Assembly (NCBI GenBank): GCA_944376295.1
Contig: CALWCE010000012.1
Location: 1 to 58,969 of the forward strand
DNA from: an uncultured Clostridia bacterium
Lineage (GTDB): Bacteria; Bacillota; Clostridia; Christensenellales; Borkfalkiaceae
Length of the DNA: 58,969 bases
Direction of reading: 5' to 3'
In this document: positions 1 through 7,215 of the stretch, piece after piece
Position numbering within the stretch: the first letter of the stretch is position 1
Layout of the letters: each line of letters opens with the position of its first letter
The notes under the pieces: generated by a model
What the model was told of the DNA's origin: nothing
Databases searched by the model: none
Seen by the model: only the letters and a program-made list of their open reading frames with translations
Translations under genes and position numbers: made by a program

Positions 1-141
1 TATTCAATAAGAATTTCTTTTGCCTTACTTTGTTTACTCGTTTTTACTTTCTTGCAATTCAGTTGTCAATCTTCGGAGGTTCCGCAAGCAGCGGAACGCT
101 GTTTTTTGCTTGAGGGCGCACCCTCGCGAGACAGCTTACAT

Positions 142-170
142 ATATTAGCACGTCTCTTGTGATTCGTCAA
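142..170 (-). promoter_or_regulatory. Strong promoter, probably of an rRNA operon running off the left edge
   Basis: Read on the minus strand there is TTGACG, a 17 bp spacer and TAATAT, preceded by several A-tracts (about 175-230) that look like an UP element. The transcript would run towards base 1. Its leader contains TTGACAACTGAAT near 62-76, a phrase typical of Firmicutes rRNA leaders and spacers. No 16S sequence lies inside the window, so the rRNA assignment is inference. Bases 1-282 hold no convincing gene. Confidence 0.5.
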
Positions 171-282
171 GCGTTTTTCGGAAAAAATCTGACTTTTTTC
201 GGAAATTTTTTCGGAAAGTTTTTCCGCTCCCTTTCCGCCCACAAAATGAGGGCATCTGCCCCGCCTTTTACACAAGATACGC

Positions 283-306
283 AAAAAGGGAGGTTTTTTC
301 CCTCCC
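283..306 (-). terminator. Intrinsic terminator of the corA-fmdB transcript
   Basis: On the minus strand GGGAGG and CCTCCC form a stem followed by TTTTT. It lies about 75 bases past the stop of the small zinc-ribbon gene, where the corA transcript should end. Confidence 0.6.
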
Positions 307-378
307 CTTTCTATACCATATATTATAGCGATGCCGAAAGCTGCGCCCGCGCGCCCCGAACGGGAGCGGCTGTGCGCC

Positions 379-576
379 TCAGCGGCAGCCCGAGCACGTC
401 TTGCAGTTGCCGCTGCAATGCTTGACGGGCTTGCCCGTTGCGGAGAACATCTCCCCCGAATACGAGCGGCGCGCCTCCGCCCCGCAGACGGGGCAGACGA
501 CCTTTTCGTCGAATTTTTTCACGAGCTCGTCGAACTGCTTGCCGCAGGACGGGCAGACATATTGCAACAGAGGCAT
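379..576 (-). CDS. FmdB-type zinc-ribbon small protein
   Basis: A 65-residue protein starting MPLLQYVC. Two CPxCG knuckles (about residues 8-12 and 28-32) form the zinc ribbon of the FmdB/CxxC_CXXC_SSSS family, followed by a cysteine-rich tail (CSGNCKTCSGC). FmdB was named as a putative regulator of formamidase genes, but the family's role is not established. The start overlaps the corA stop by one base (TGATG), so translation is probably coupled and the two genes form one operon. A longer open frame upstream in the same phase is just the shadow of corA and was rejected as the start. Function here is unknown beyond likely Zn binding. Confidence 0.75.
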   Translation of the reverse strand: MPLLQYVCPSCGKQFDELVKKFDEKVVCPVCGAEARRSYSGEMFSATGKPVKHCSGNCKTCSGCR

Positions 577-1562
577 CAGCGGTCTCCTCCGCCGCGGCGT
601 TTGCGCTTGACCTGGCGCGGCGTCTTGATGCGCACGGAATTGGTGGCGTGCACGATCCACACGGCAGCGACGATGCTGATGACGACGGCGATGCCGATGA
701 CGATCCAGAATCCCCACACATTCCCTTCGAAGGGAACGGGGACGTTCATGCCCCAGAGGCTCGCGATGAGCGTAGGCACGGCGATGACGAAGGTGATGAC
801 CGCGAGCAGCTTCATGACGCTGTTGACGTTGTTGGAGATGACGGAAGCGTAGGCGTCCATCGTACCCGACAAAATGTCGCGGTAGATATTACACATTTCG
901 GCAGCCTGCTTGGCCTCGATGAGGATATCTTCGAACAGTTCCTGATATTCCTCGTTCTCGGCAATGGAAGGGAGCCTGCCCACCTTGGTGTAGACGCTGT
1001 ACGTCGCATTGAGCGCCGTCGAGAAATAGACGAGGGAATTTTCGAGCGCAAGAAGCTGGATGAGTTCCTTGTTCTTCATGGAGCGGTGCAGTTCCGCCTG
1101 GACGCGCAGCGACTTTTTATCGATCTGCCGAAGGTTGGAGAGGAACACTTTGGCGTTCCCCATCATGAAGGAAAGAAGGAAGGAAGTGGGCCTCGTCGTA
1201 TCGGCGCTGACGCGGTTGGAAACGAACCCGCCGAGCACGGGATTGCCGCGCAGGCACACCGTGACGAGGCATTCCTTGTTGGAGATCACGGAAAGAGGGA
1301 TGGTCTCGTAGATGTCGCCCTCGTCGGTATCGGTGATGACGGGGGTATCCATGAGGCACATGGTGACGTTGTCGTCGCGTTCGAGACGGGCAGACTCCTC
1401 TTCGTCGAGGGCGGCCTTTAAGAGCGTTTCGTCGATGCCCGTGAGCGCCGCGATGTCTTCGATCTCGTCGTCGGAAGGGTTGACCATGTCGATCCAGCAC
1501 GCCTTCTCGTACGCGGAGAGCCGCTCCATGCGGCCTTGAACAGTCTTGAAGTAATTGATCAT
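576..1562 (-). CDS. corA: CorA-family magnesium/divalent cation channel
   Basis: A 328-residue member of the CorA MIT family, which forms pentameric inner-membrane channels for Mg2+ (sometimes Co2+ or Ni2+). An acidic, alpha/beta cytoplasmic domain fills the first ~240 residues. Two transmembrane helices follow, and the loop after the first carries the family signature GMN (SLWGMNVPVPF). A basic tail (KTPRQVKRKRR) ends the protein. Two in-frame ATGs exist. AAGGCGG sits only 2 bases before the first (1568) but 8 before the second (1562), so the second was chosen. The gene lies behind a leader ORF plus terminator (1612-1756), which suggests attenuation, and it is translationally coupled to the zinc-ribbon gene. 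Confidence 0.93.
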   Translation of the reverse strand: MINYFKTVQGRMERLSAYEKACWIDMVNPSDDEIEDIAALTGIDETLLKAALDEEESARLERDDNVTMCLMDTPVITDTDEGDIYETIPLSVISNKECLVTVCLRGNPVLGGFVSNRVSADTTRPTSFLLSFMMGNAKVFLSNLRQIDKKSLRVQAELHRSMKNKELIQLLALENSLVYFSTALNATYSVYTKVGRLPSIAENEEYQELFEDILIEAKQAAEMCNIYRDILSGTMDAYASVISNNVNSVMKLLAVITFVIAVPTLIASLWGMNVPVPFEGNVWGFWIVIGIAVVISIVAAVWIVHATNSVRIKTPRQVKRKRRGGGDR

Positions 1563-1611
1563 AAGCATTTCCGCCTTGCGTTAGATTTCGGGTCTCCCCA
1601 AAGAAGGCAGC

Positions 1612-1641
1612 AAAAAACGCACAGAAAAACCATCTGTGCGT
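1612..1641 (-). terminator. Attenuator-like terminator in the corA leader
   Basis: On the minus strand ACGCACAGA and TCTGTGCGT form a perfect 9 bp stem with a 7-base loop, followed by a T-run. It lies between the leader peptide and corA, about 50 bases before the corA start. A second exact copy of TCTGTGCGT inside the leader ORF (1703-1711) can pair with the same left arm and would break the terminator. Confidence 0.7.
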
Positions 1642-1675
1642 CTTGGAAATGCAAATGGATGCGGGCGAAAAACGC

Positions 1676-1756
1676 TCACATAGAAAGCTTCCTGCGGACT
1701 TTACGCACAGAGGTGTGACCTGTTGTCATAACGCATCGGTTATTTGGGTCGTCCAT
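1676..1756 (-). CDS. 26-residue leader peptide upstream of corA
   Basis: A short ORF beginning MDDPNNRC and ending RRKLSM, with a strong ribosome site (AAGGAG, 8 bases before ATG). It starts about 48 bases after the predicted transcription start and is followed by an intrinsic terminator and then corA. Leader peptides controlling Mg2+ transport are known (mgtL, corL in Salmonella). There, acidic or proline-containing N-termini destabilise ribosomes at low Mg2+, and the MDDP start here is reminiscent of that. No homolog is recognised. The coding claim rests on the ribosome site and layout only. Confidence 0.55.
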   Translation of the reverse strand: MDDPNNRCVMTTGHTSVRKVRRKLSM

Positions 1757-1810
1757 TTTTTGCTCTCCTTTCAGACTGCGGCACGGGGCTTTCCCCATGC
1801 CATCATCCCT

Positions 1811-1839
1811 ATTATAGACCATCGGCGGCGATTTGGCAA
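1811..1839 (-). promoter_or_regulatory. Promoter of the corA leader transcript
   Basis: Minus-strand TTGCCA, 17 bp, TATAAT. It places transcription start near 1804, just upstream of the leader ORF. Confidence 0.75.
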
Positions 1840-1912
1840 CCGTTTTGCAAAAAATTTTTGCCTGCAATTTTCGGCGGAGGGCGGCAAGGCCGCGGCGCGG
1901 GCGCCTTTCCCT

Positions 1913-3337
1913 TCAGATGACGCAAGTTCCTTCGCGGAAGGAGGTGAAAATGCCCGAAACATCCACACCCGAGGAAAGGAAAGAGACGAGCGTTTCGGGA
2001 GTGAGAATTCCGCCCTTTGCCGCCGAAAAACAGCGGCGAAGACCGGAGATCAACTTGTCGCCCAGCACTTCATAGAGGCGGTCGAAGAGGATGACGCTCT
2101 TATCGTAGACGATGCTGCGGTACTCGTAGGCGCCCGAAAATGCAGAAAGCGGGCGGTCCATCGAGGTATCGACGGTATCCGAGAGCTGTTCGCGCACGGA
2201 GACGAAGGCGCGGTATCTGCCTTCCGCCGCCGAGATATGCTCCCGGTAGCGCCCTTCCGCCGCCCCGAAATAGAGCGCCGTGCAGTATTCCGCAAGCCCT
2301 TCGTCCAACCAGGCAGAGCGGACTTCGTCGCTGCCCGCCATCGCATACCACCATTGATGCGCCGTCTCGTGCACGACGGCGGCTTTCAGGTCGTCGCCGC
2401 GAAGAGAAGACGAGACGAGAGAAAGCGCCGTCTGTTCGCTGCCGCCGAAGGGAAGGTCGGTCTCCACGACGACGTATTTGGGATAGGCGTATTCCCCGAA
2501 CCGCTTTTCAAAATAGGAAAAACTGCGCGCGGCGGCGGAAAGCTCTGCGGAGGCGTCCTTGCGGAAATGCCAATACTCGACGGGCGTGCCGTCCGCCTCC
2601 CCTTTCGTGCAGGTCATGCCCTCGGCGAGGACGAATGCGACCTCCCGCACGTTCTCCGCCCGCACCGAGAGCGTCTTTCTGCCGTTATGTTCTGCCGTTT
2701 CGCCCTCAAAGCCGCAGATGATGTCGTACGAGGCGGGCGCGGTGAGCGAAAACGTGTAGTCGGCGCGCTCTGCGGGGAAGGGATCGCCGACGGAGGAAAA
2801 GGCGGGCGGCTCTTCCGAAAGCACGGGGAAAAAGTGCGCCAGATCGACGGTGTGCTCGCCGATGCCGAGGCGGAAGTTCATCTTGGGCAGCATGACCTCG
2901 AACTTCATGGAAAGCTGCGCCTTCCCGCCCGCAGCAAGCGGCTCGGAAAGAGTGACGGTAAGCGCCTCGCCGCCCTCCGAAACTTCCCACGATCCTGCAC
3001 CCGTGAGTTCGCGCACGTCGATGCCGCCGAAGCTCTCACCCTCATAGTAAGCGGCGGAAAAGTACGCTTCGGGCAGAGGCGGGCAGGGCGCATCTTCACG
3101 GAAAGCGTTGGGATAGAGCGCGAACCGCACCTCTTCCTTCGGCTCTTCGGAAAGATTCACTACCTCGACGGTCATTTCGCCGTATAAAATGCCCGCCGCG
3201 GGAACGTACTCGGCGGAAATCTGATAGGCGGGCCGCTCTTCCTCGCGTTTGCAGGAAGCAAGCCCCGCAAAGGACACGAGAAAAAAGGGCGCCGCCAACA
3301 GACAGACCCATGCTTTTTTGCAAAATTTGAGGCGCAT
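1913..3337 (-). CDS. Secreted M1-type zinc metallopeptidase lipoprotein
   Basis: A 474-residue protein of the gluzincin M1 type. The zinc site is HETAHQWW (about residue 322) with the third ligand in WLDEGLAEY 18 residues later. GGSEQTAL upstream corresponds to the substrate-binding GAMEN-like motif. The N-terminus is a signal peptide ending in the lipobox LASC, so the enzyme is probably anchored to the outer face of the membrane and trims peptides there. The start at 3337 follows a GGAGG site and gives a clean signal peptide; an upstream in-frame ATG would put 24 non-signal residues before it. It lies 78 bases downstream of the ABC exporter genes and may be co-transcribed with them. Substrate unknown. 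Confidence 0.85.
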   Translation of the reverse strand: MRLKFCKKAWVCLLAAPFFLVSFAGLASCKREEERPAYQISAEYVPAAGILYGEMTVEVVNLSEEPKEEVRFALYPNAFREDAPCPPLPEAYFSAAYYEGESFGGIDVRELTGAGSWEVSEGGEALTVTLSEPLAAGGKAQLSMKFEVMLPKMNFRLGIGEHTVDLAHFFPVLSEEPPAFSSVGDPFPAERADYTFSLTAPASYDIICGFEGETAEHNGRKTLSVRAENVREVAFVLAEGMTCTKGEADGTPVEYWHFRKDASAELSAAARSFSYFEKRFGEYAYPKYVVVETDLPFGGSEQTALSLVSSSLRGDDLKAAVVHETAHQWWYAMAGSDEVRSAWLDEGLAEYCTALYFGAAEGRYREHISAAEGRYRAFVSVREQLSDTVDTSMDRPLSAFSGAYEYRSIVYDKSVILFDRLYEVLGDKLISGLRRCFSAAKGGILTPETLVSFLSSGVDVSGIFTSFREGTCVI

Positions 3338-3415
3338 ATCCCCCTCCTCTGCGCAAAAGTGCGCCGCGCAGCGCCCAAGCGCCCGCCGAGATAGGATATG
3401 CGCCCCCAAGCCCGC

Positions 3416-4036
3416 TTATGTCAGCTCTCTCTTTTTGTAGAGCGCTGCGGAAAGGAGATATAAGAGCCCGTAGACGGCAAACGCGCCCAAAAGCGTGAGC
3501 GCGCTCCCCCACCATGGGAAGGAAAAACCCTCGGGCGGAAACAGAAAGAGCGCCGCACCCGCCGCGAAGATCACCGCCATCAGTAGGAAATAGAGATAGC
3601 GCGCCTTTTCGGTGCCGAAGCGGAAGCCGAACGTGAGCGTGATGGCAGGGCAGGCAAGCCCCGCGACGGCAAAGAGCGCTGCCATCGTCAGAAACGACGT
3701 CCCGTCGAAGTTCCCCTGCACGAGGGAAGCCCCAGCCTCTACGAGGAGAGAGAGCGCCGCCATCCCCACCCAGAACAAAAAGCCGAGCAAAAACTTGGCG
3801 CCCACGCGCTGCGCCCGCGTGACGGGAAGCATCTCCGCCGTACGGTCCCAGCCGTCGCGCTCGTCCACCGCGAGAAGGGAGGTCGGCAGCATCCCCGCAA
3901 ACATCACGGGAAGGAGCACGGCGACGGAGACCTCCTCCGCAAAGAAGCGCACCGCAAACAGGACGATGCAGACGATGAGAATGAATTTGTACGTCTTTGT
4001 CGCGAGCAGAATATCCTTTTTTAACAGCCCTTTCAT
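3416..4036 (-). CDS. ABC-2 type transporter permease
   Basis: A 206-residue integral membrane protein with about six hydrophobic segments, resembling ABC-2 family permeases of small exporters. It begins MKGLLKKDILLATKTYK, a cytoplasmic N-terminus typical of the family, and ends in a basic tail (YKKREL). Its start overlaps the stop of the ATPase gene by four bases (ATGA), so the two should be made together as one transporter. With the YtrA-type repressor upstream it forms a compact GntR-ATPase-permease operon. In relatives such operons respond to cell-envelope stress or antimicrobial peptides, but the substrate here is unknown. Confidence 0.8.
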   Translation of the reverse strand: MKGLLKKDILLATKTYKFILIVCIVLFAVRFFAEEVSVAVLLPVMFAGMLPTSLLAVDERDGWDRTAEMLPVTRAQRVGAKFLLGFLFWVGMAALSLLVEAGASLVQGNFDGTSFLTMAALFAVAGLACPAITLTFGFRFGTEKARYLYFLLMAVIFAAGAALFLFPPEGFSFPWWGSALTLLGAFAVYGLLYLLSAALYKKRELT

Positions 4037-4875
4037 ACATGTCCCTCCTCTTGAACGAGCGCGCGGAAGAGTTCTTCGAGCCCCACGCGCTGCACCTGCA
4101 CCCCTATGGGGAGCGCTTCCTGCCGCACCACGGCGGTAACGCCGTAGGGCGAACGGCGGAAGGAGACGACCGCCTCCCGCGGGATCGCCGAAAACTCCTC
4201 CCCCGAGCAGTTCAGAACGCCGTAGCGTTCCAAGAGCGCGTCCTTTTCTTCGGATAGAAGCACCTTGCCGCCGTGCAGGAAAGCAACATAATCGCACACC
4301 TTCTCTAAATCGTCCGCAATGTGCGAAGAAAAGAGCACGGAATGCGCCTCGTCGCGCGTGAATTCCATCAGCATATCCAGAATATCCTGCCGCGCCACGG
4401 GATCGAGCCCGCTCGTCGCCTCGTCCAGAAGCAGGAGCTTGGGCTCGTGCGAGAGCGCCGCCGCGAGCAGGAGCTTCATCTTCATGCCGCGCGAGAGCGC
4501 CGAATACTTCACCTTCCCCACCCGGAAGCGGGCAAGGAGTTCTTCGTATTTCTTCCCGTCCCAGCGGGAATAGCAGCCTTTTAAAAAGCTCCCGATCTCG
4601 GCAGGGGTGAGGCAGGCGGGGAAGCCCGAGCTCTCCAACACGACGCCGAGCTCTTCTTTGAGGCCTGCGTCCCCCTCGGCATCCTTCCCCAAAAGGCGCA
4701 CCGTGCCGCCCTCCTTTTTCGCCATGCCGAGGAGCAGGCGAAACAGCGTCGTCTTGCCCGCGCCGTTCACCCCCACGAGCCCCATGATGCACCCCGAAGG
4801 GAGCGTCAGGTCAATGGGTCCGAAGGTGAAAGCCCGATAATGTTTTTCTAAGCCGTGAAGTTCGATGGCGTTCAT
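4033..4875 (-). CDS. ABC transporter ATP-binding protein
   Basis: A 280-residue ATPase. Walker A is GVNGAGKTT (about residue 35). The signature region is YSALSRGMKMKLLLAAAL, with the LSxG core. Walker B is LLLLDEATSGLDP, followed by the H-loop in FSSHIADDLEK. The C-terminal ~70 residues are a degenerate accessory domain. The start was set at MNAIELHG after GGAGGAA because it overlaps the stop of the GntR gene (TGA sharing bases with ATG), whereas longer in-frame starts lie inside that gene. It pairs with the permease immediately downstream and powers export of an unidentified substrate. Confidence 0.9.
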   Translation of the reverse strand: MNAIELHGLEKHYRAFTFGPIDLTLPSGCIMGLVGVNGAGKTTLFRLLLGMAKKEGGTVRLLGKDAEGDAGLKEELGVVLESSGFPACLTPAEIGSFLKGCYSRWDGKKYEELLARFRVGKVKYSALSRGMKMKLLLAAALSHEPKLLLLDEATSGLDPVARQDILDMLMEFTRDEAHSVLFSSHIADDLEKVCDYVAFLHGGKVLLSEEKDALLERYGVLNCSGEEFSAIPREAVVSFRRSPYGVTAVVRQEALPIGVQVQRVGLEELFRALVQEEGHV

Positions 4876-5249
4876 TGTTCTTCCTCCCAAAACAGTTCCA
4901 AAGCTTCTTTGCATTCCTCTTTCGAAAGCCCGCACAGCTGCGCCAGATCGGCGGCGCGCGCAAGATGGCTTTCCATCTCTTTCAGGCGTTCCTCCCGCAC
5001 GAGCTCTTCGTTGCGCGGCGAAATAAAGCACCCCTTGCCCGCCACGGTGTAGATGTAGCCCTCCTTTTCGAGCTCTTCGTAGGCGCGCTTGGTGGTGATG
5101 ACGCTGATGCGCAGATCTTTTGCAAGATTGCGGATGGAGGGCAGCGCCTCGTCCGCTTGGAGCCCGCCGCGCGCGATCTCGCGCTTGAAGGCTTCCGCGA
5201 TCTGAAAATAGATGGGGTCGCTGCTCTGATTGTCGATGCGGATAAACAC
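4872..5249 (-). CDS. GntR-family (YtrA subfamily) transcriptional repressor
   Basis: A 125-residue regulator with a GntR winged-helix domain at about residues 10-75 (IAEAFKREIARGGL, LPSIRNLAKDL, TTKRAYEELEKEGYI) and a short helical tail instead of a ligand domain, as in the YtrA group that controls ABC exporters. The start is a GTG at 5249, placed 5 bases after AAGGAGG; an upstream ATG lies within the promoter and was rejected. A perfect inverted repeat GTATAT-N5-ATATAC overlaps its own -10 box, which suggests autorepression of the operon until an effector is bound. Confidence 0.88.
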   Translation of the reverse strand: MFIRIDNQSSDPIYFQIAEAFKREIARGGLQADEALPSIRNLAKDLRISVITTKRAYEELEKEGYIYTVAGKGCFISPRNEELVREERLKEMESHLARAADLAQLCGLSKEECKEALELFWEEEQ

Positions 5250-5266
5250 GTCTTCCTCCTTACTGT

Positions 5267-5283
5267 GTATATTGATTATATAC
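5267..5283 (-). promoter_or_regulatory. Probable operator of the GntR-ABC operon
   Basis: A perfect palindrome GTATAT-N5-ATATAC covers the -10 box and transcription start of the gntR promoter. Its place fits steric repression by the encoded YtrA-type regulator. Assignment to that protein is inference. Confidence 0.6.
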
Positions 5284-5303
5284 GGCTTTAACAGTTCTGT
5301 CAA
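5275..5303 (-). promoter_or_regulatory. Consensus promoter of the GntR-ABC operon
   Basis: Minus-strand TTGACA, 17 bp, TATAAT: a perfect sigma-A consensus. The 5' leader before the GTG start is only about 20 bases. Confidence 0.85.
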
Positions 5304-5354
5304 GCCTTTTGCGTGAAATTTCCCCGAAAGCGGCAATTATTTTTGCTTTCCCCC

Positions 5355-5383
5355 TTGAAAAGAACTTCACATTGTGCTATACT
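5355..5383 (+). promoter_or_regulatory. Promoter of the aconitase X operon
   Basis: TTGAAA, 17 bp, TATACT. It is divergent from the gntR promoter, about 50 bases away. Confidence 0.65.
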
Positions 5384-5388
5384 TGGTA

Positions 5389-5403
5389 TGTGATATAATC
5401 ACA
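5389..5403 (+). promoter_or_regulatory. Palindromic operator candidate in the aconitase X leader
   Basis: TGTGAT-ATA-ATCACA is a perfect inverted repeat at the predicted transcription start. It resembles Crp/Fnr half-sites, but the spacing is 5 between TGTGA and TCACA instead of 6. The regulator is unknown. Confidence 0.45.
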
Positions 5404-5446
5404 CATTTATGAAATTATCTCACAAACAAATTGAAGGAGGATGGAT

Positions 5447-6724
5447 ATGCAACTGACCCCCGAACAGCAGGCCGTGCTTGACGGGCAGAAGGGCGAAACG
5501 CTTGCCAAAGTGATGAAGACCATCGTCATGTACGGCGACATCTTCGGCGCGGAAAAGCTGGTGCCCGTGACGCATCCCGAAGGGCACTTCGTCACGAGCT
5601 TCGGCATCTCGCTGATGAAGCCGCTCTTTGCGACGATGGACGAGCTCATCCGCGCGAACGTGCACACGATCGGCAAGTTCACGGTGGACCCCCGCCCGCT
5701 CGACTATCAAAACGTCAAATGCAACCCCGTTGAAAAGCTCGTGTTCGCCGTCATGTACGGAAAACAGGAAGAGTACGAACAGCAGCTCATGCAAGTGGGT
5801 CTCCGCGACAGGAAGGCGTTCACCTGCACGGCGTACCTGCCCGAAGTCGGGAATGTTCCCCAAAAGGGAGACGTTCTTTCGTGGGCGGAGAGCAGCGCCG
5901 TCGTGTATGCGAACTCCGTTTTGGGCGCGCGCTGCAACCGCAACAGCGGCATGATCGACCTCTTCGGCAGCATCGTCGGCTGGGTCCCCTACTTCGGGCT
6001 CGTCACCGACGAGGGAAGAAAGGCGACGTGGAAGGTGTATGTTAAGACTTCCAAAAAGCCCGAAGCGCAGATCTTGGGCAGCGCCATCGGCATGAAGGTG
6101 ACGGAGGACGTGCCCTACGTCTTCGGTCTTGACCGTTTCTTAGGCGAAGAGCTCAACGAAGAGACGTGCGCGTATTTGAAGGACTTCGGCGCGGCGACCG
6201 CTTCCAACGGCGCGGTCGGGCTCTATCACATCGACCGCCTCACCCCCGAGGCGAAGGAGCTCGGCGAAAGCCTCATCACGGAAGACGCGAAGGAGTATAT
6301 CATCGACGACGAAGAACTTGAACGCGTCTACAAGAGCTACCCCGTGATGTGGAAAAATAAGGACGCAAAGCCCGCGCTCTGCTTCATCGGCTGCCCGCAT
6401 CTTACCTACGGCCAGCTCATGGATTGGACGCATACCCTTTCCGCCGCCCTCAAAGAGACGGGCAGAAAGAAGGTGAAGGTGCGCACGGTGATGACCGCCG
6501 CCCCCGAAGTTGCGGAAAAATTCCGCGCGGCGCCCGAATACGGGCAGCTCACCGCGATGGGCGTGAAGCTTTCGAGCATCTGCCCGCTCATGTACACCAA
6601 CAACCCCGTCACCAAGGGGAAAGCCATCCTCACCAACTCGAACAAGCTGCGCACCTATTCGGTGGCGCGCTACTTGAAAGATGAGAAGATCGTGAATATC
6701 CTTTCGGGAAAGGAGGGCGTCTGA
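5447..6724 (+). CDS. Aconitase X (AcnX) catalytic subunit
   Basis: A 425-residue protein of the AcnX family (formerly DUF521), the large catalytic half of a monofunctional dehydratase. Family hallmarks visible include the N-terminal LTPEQQAVLDG, GAEKLVPVTHPEGHF, the cysteine/glycine-rich stretch AVVYANSVLGARCNRNSG and IGCPHLTYGQL. Characterised relatives dehydrate cis-3-hydroxy-L-proline (bacteria) or mevalonate 5-phosphate (archaea); the substrate here is not determined. Two ATGs lie after AAGGAGG. The first abuts the site with no spacing, so the second (5447) was chosen. The small subunit follows after one base, then an OYE-type flavoprotein, in one operon. Confidence 0.85.
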   Translation: MQLTPEQQAVLDGQKGETLAKVMKTIVMYGDIFGAEKLVPVTHPEGHFVTSFGISLMKPLFATMDELIRANVHTIGKFTVDPRPLDYQNVKCNPVEKLVFAVMYGKQEEYEQQLMQVGLRDRKAFTCTAYLPEVGNVPQKGDVLSWAESSAVVYANSVLGARCNRNSGMIDLFGSIVGWVPYFGLVTDEGRKATWKVYVKTSKKPEAQILGSAIGMKVTEDVPYVFGLDRFLGEELNEETCAYLKDFGAATASNGAVGLYHIDRLTPEAKELGESLITEDAKEYIIDDEELERVYKSYPVMWKNKDAKPALCFIGCPHLTYGQLMDWTHTLSAALKETGRKKVKVRTVMTAAPEVAEKFRAAPEYGQLTAMGVKLSSICPLMYTNNPVTKGKAILTNSNKLRTYSVARYLKDEKIVNILSGKEGV

Positions 6725-6725
6725 G

Positions 6726-7166
6726 ATGAAGACATTCCAAGGCAGAGTGCTCGCGGGCGGCAAATGGAAGGGCGAGGCGATCGTCTCGCATCAGGGCGTG
6801 AATACGCTTGCGACCTTCCAGAAAAGCGCCTTGAAGAACGCGAAGGAGGTCATCGCCTCCGATCAGAACAATGCAGACTTATTCGGGAAATGCCTCACGG
6901 GGAAGGCGCTGTGCCTGCCCGTGACCATCGGCTCGACGACGGGCGGCCTCGTCATCCAGACGGTGTGTTCAATGAAGATCGCCCCCGCCTGCTTCCTCTT
7001 TTCCGAGCACGTCGACTCGCTCGCCGCGAGCGGCATCGTGCTTGCGAGAGTGTGGGAAGGGAGCAACGTCATCGCCGTCGATCAGTTGGGCGAAGAATTC
7101 CTGAACACCGTAAAGACGGGGGATACATTGGAAGTGCTCGAAGACGGCACCGTCAATATCCTTTGA
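6726..7166 (+). CDS. Aconitase X swivel (small) subunit
   Basis: A 146-residue protein of the former DUF126 family, equivalent to the swivelling domain of aconitases that closes over the active site. Recognisable blocks are GEAIVSHQGVNTLATF, SDQNNADLFGKCLTGKALCLPVTIGSTTGG (quoted in parts of the protein around residues 45-75) and DQLGEEF. It begins one base after the large-subunit stop, with AGGAGG inside the end of that gene, so the two are coupled and should form a heterodimer. In many AcnX enzymes the two parts are fused; here they are separate. Confidence 0.85.
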   Translation: MKTFQGRVLAGGKWKGEAIVSHQGVNTLATFQKSALKNAKEVIASDQNNADLFGKCLTGKALCLPVTIGSTTGGLVIQTVCSMKIAPACFLFSEHVDSLAASGIVLARVWEGSNVIAVDQLGEEFLNTVKTGDTLEVLEDGTVNIL

Positions 7167-7215
7167 ACCAATTTCCGAACAGCAAATATGACGACAAAAC
7201 CATAAGGAGAAGCTT

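Noticed and set aside
66..284. 72-codon minus-strand frame near the left edge
   Set aside because: It crosses the predicted rRNA-type promoter and has no ribosome site or domain.
1562..1804. M-box magnesium riboswitch upstream of corA
   Set aside because: The leader is largely occupied by the small ORF and one terminator, and the M-box core sequences are not seen.
1643..3187. Long plus-strand open frame opposite the M1 peptidase gene
   Set aside because: It is the antisense shadow of a gene with clear zinc and lipobox motifs. GC-rich codon use keeps several frames open. It has no ribosome site and an unnatural His/Arg-rich composition.
5389..5403. Crp/Fnr binding site
   Set aside because: The half-sites TGTGA and TCACA are 5 bases apart instead of 6, so a true Crp-type site is doubtful; it was kept only as a generic operator candidate.
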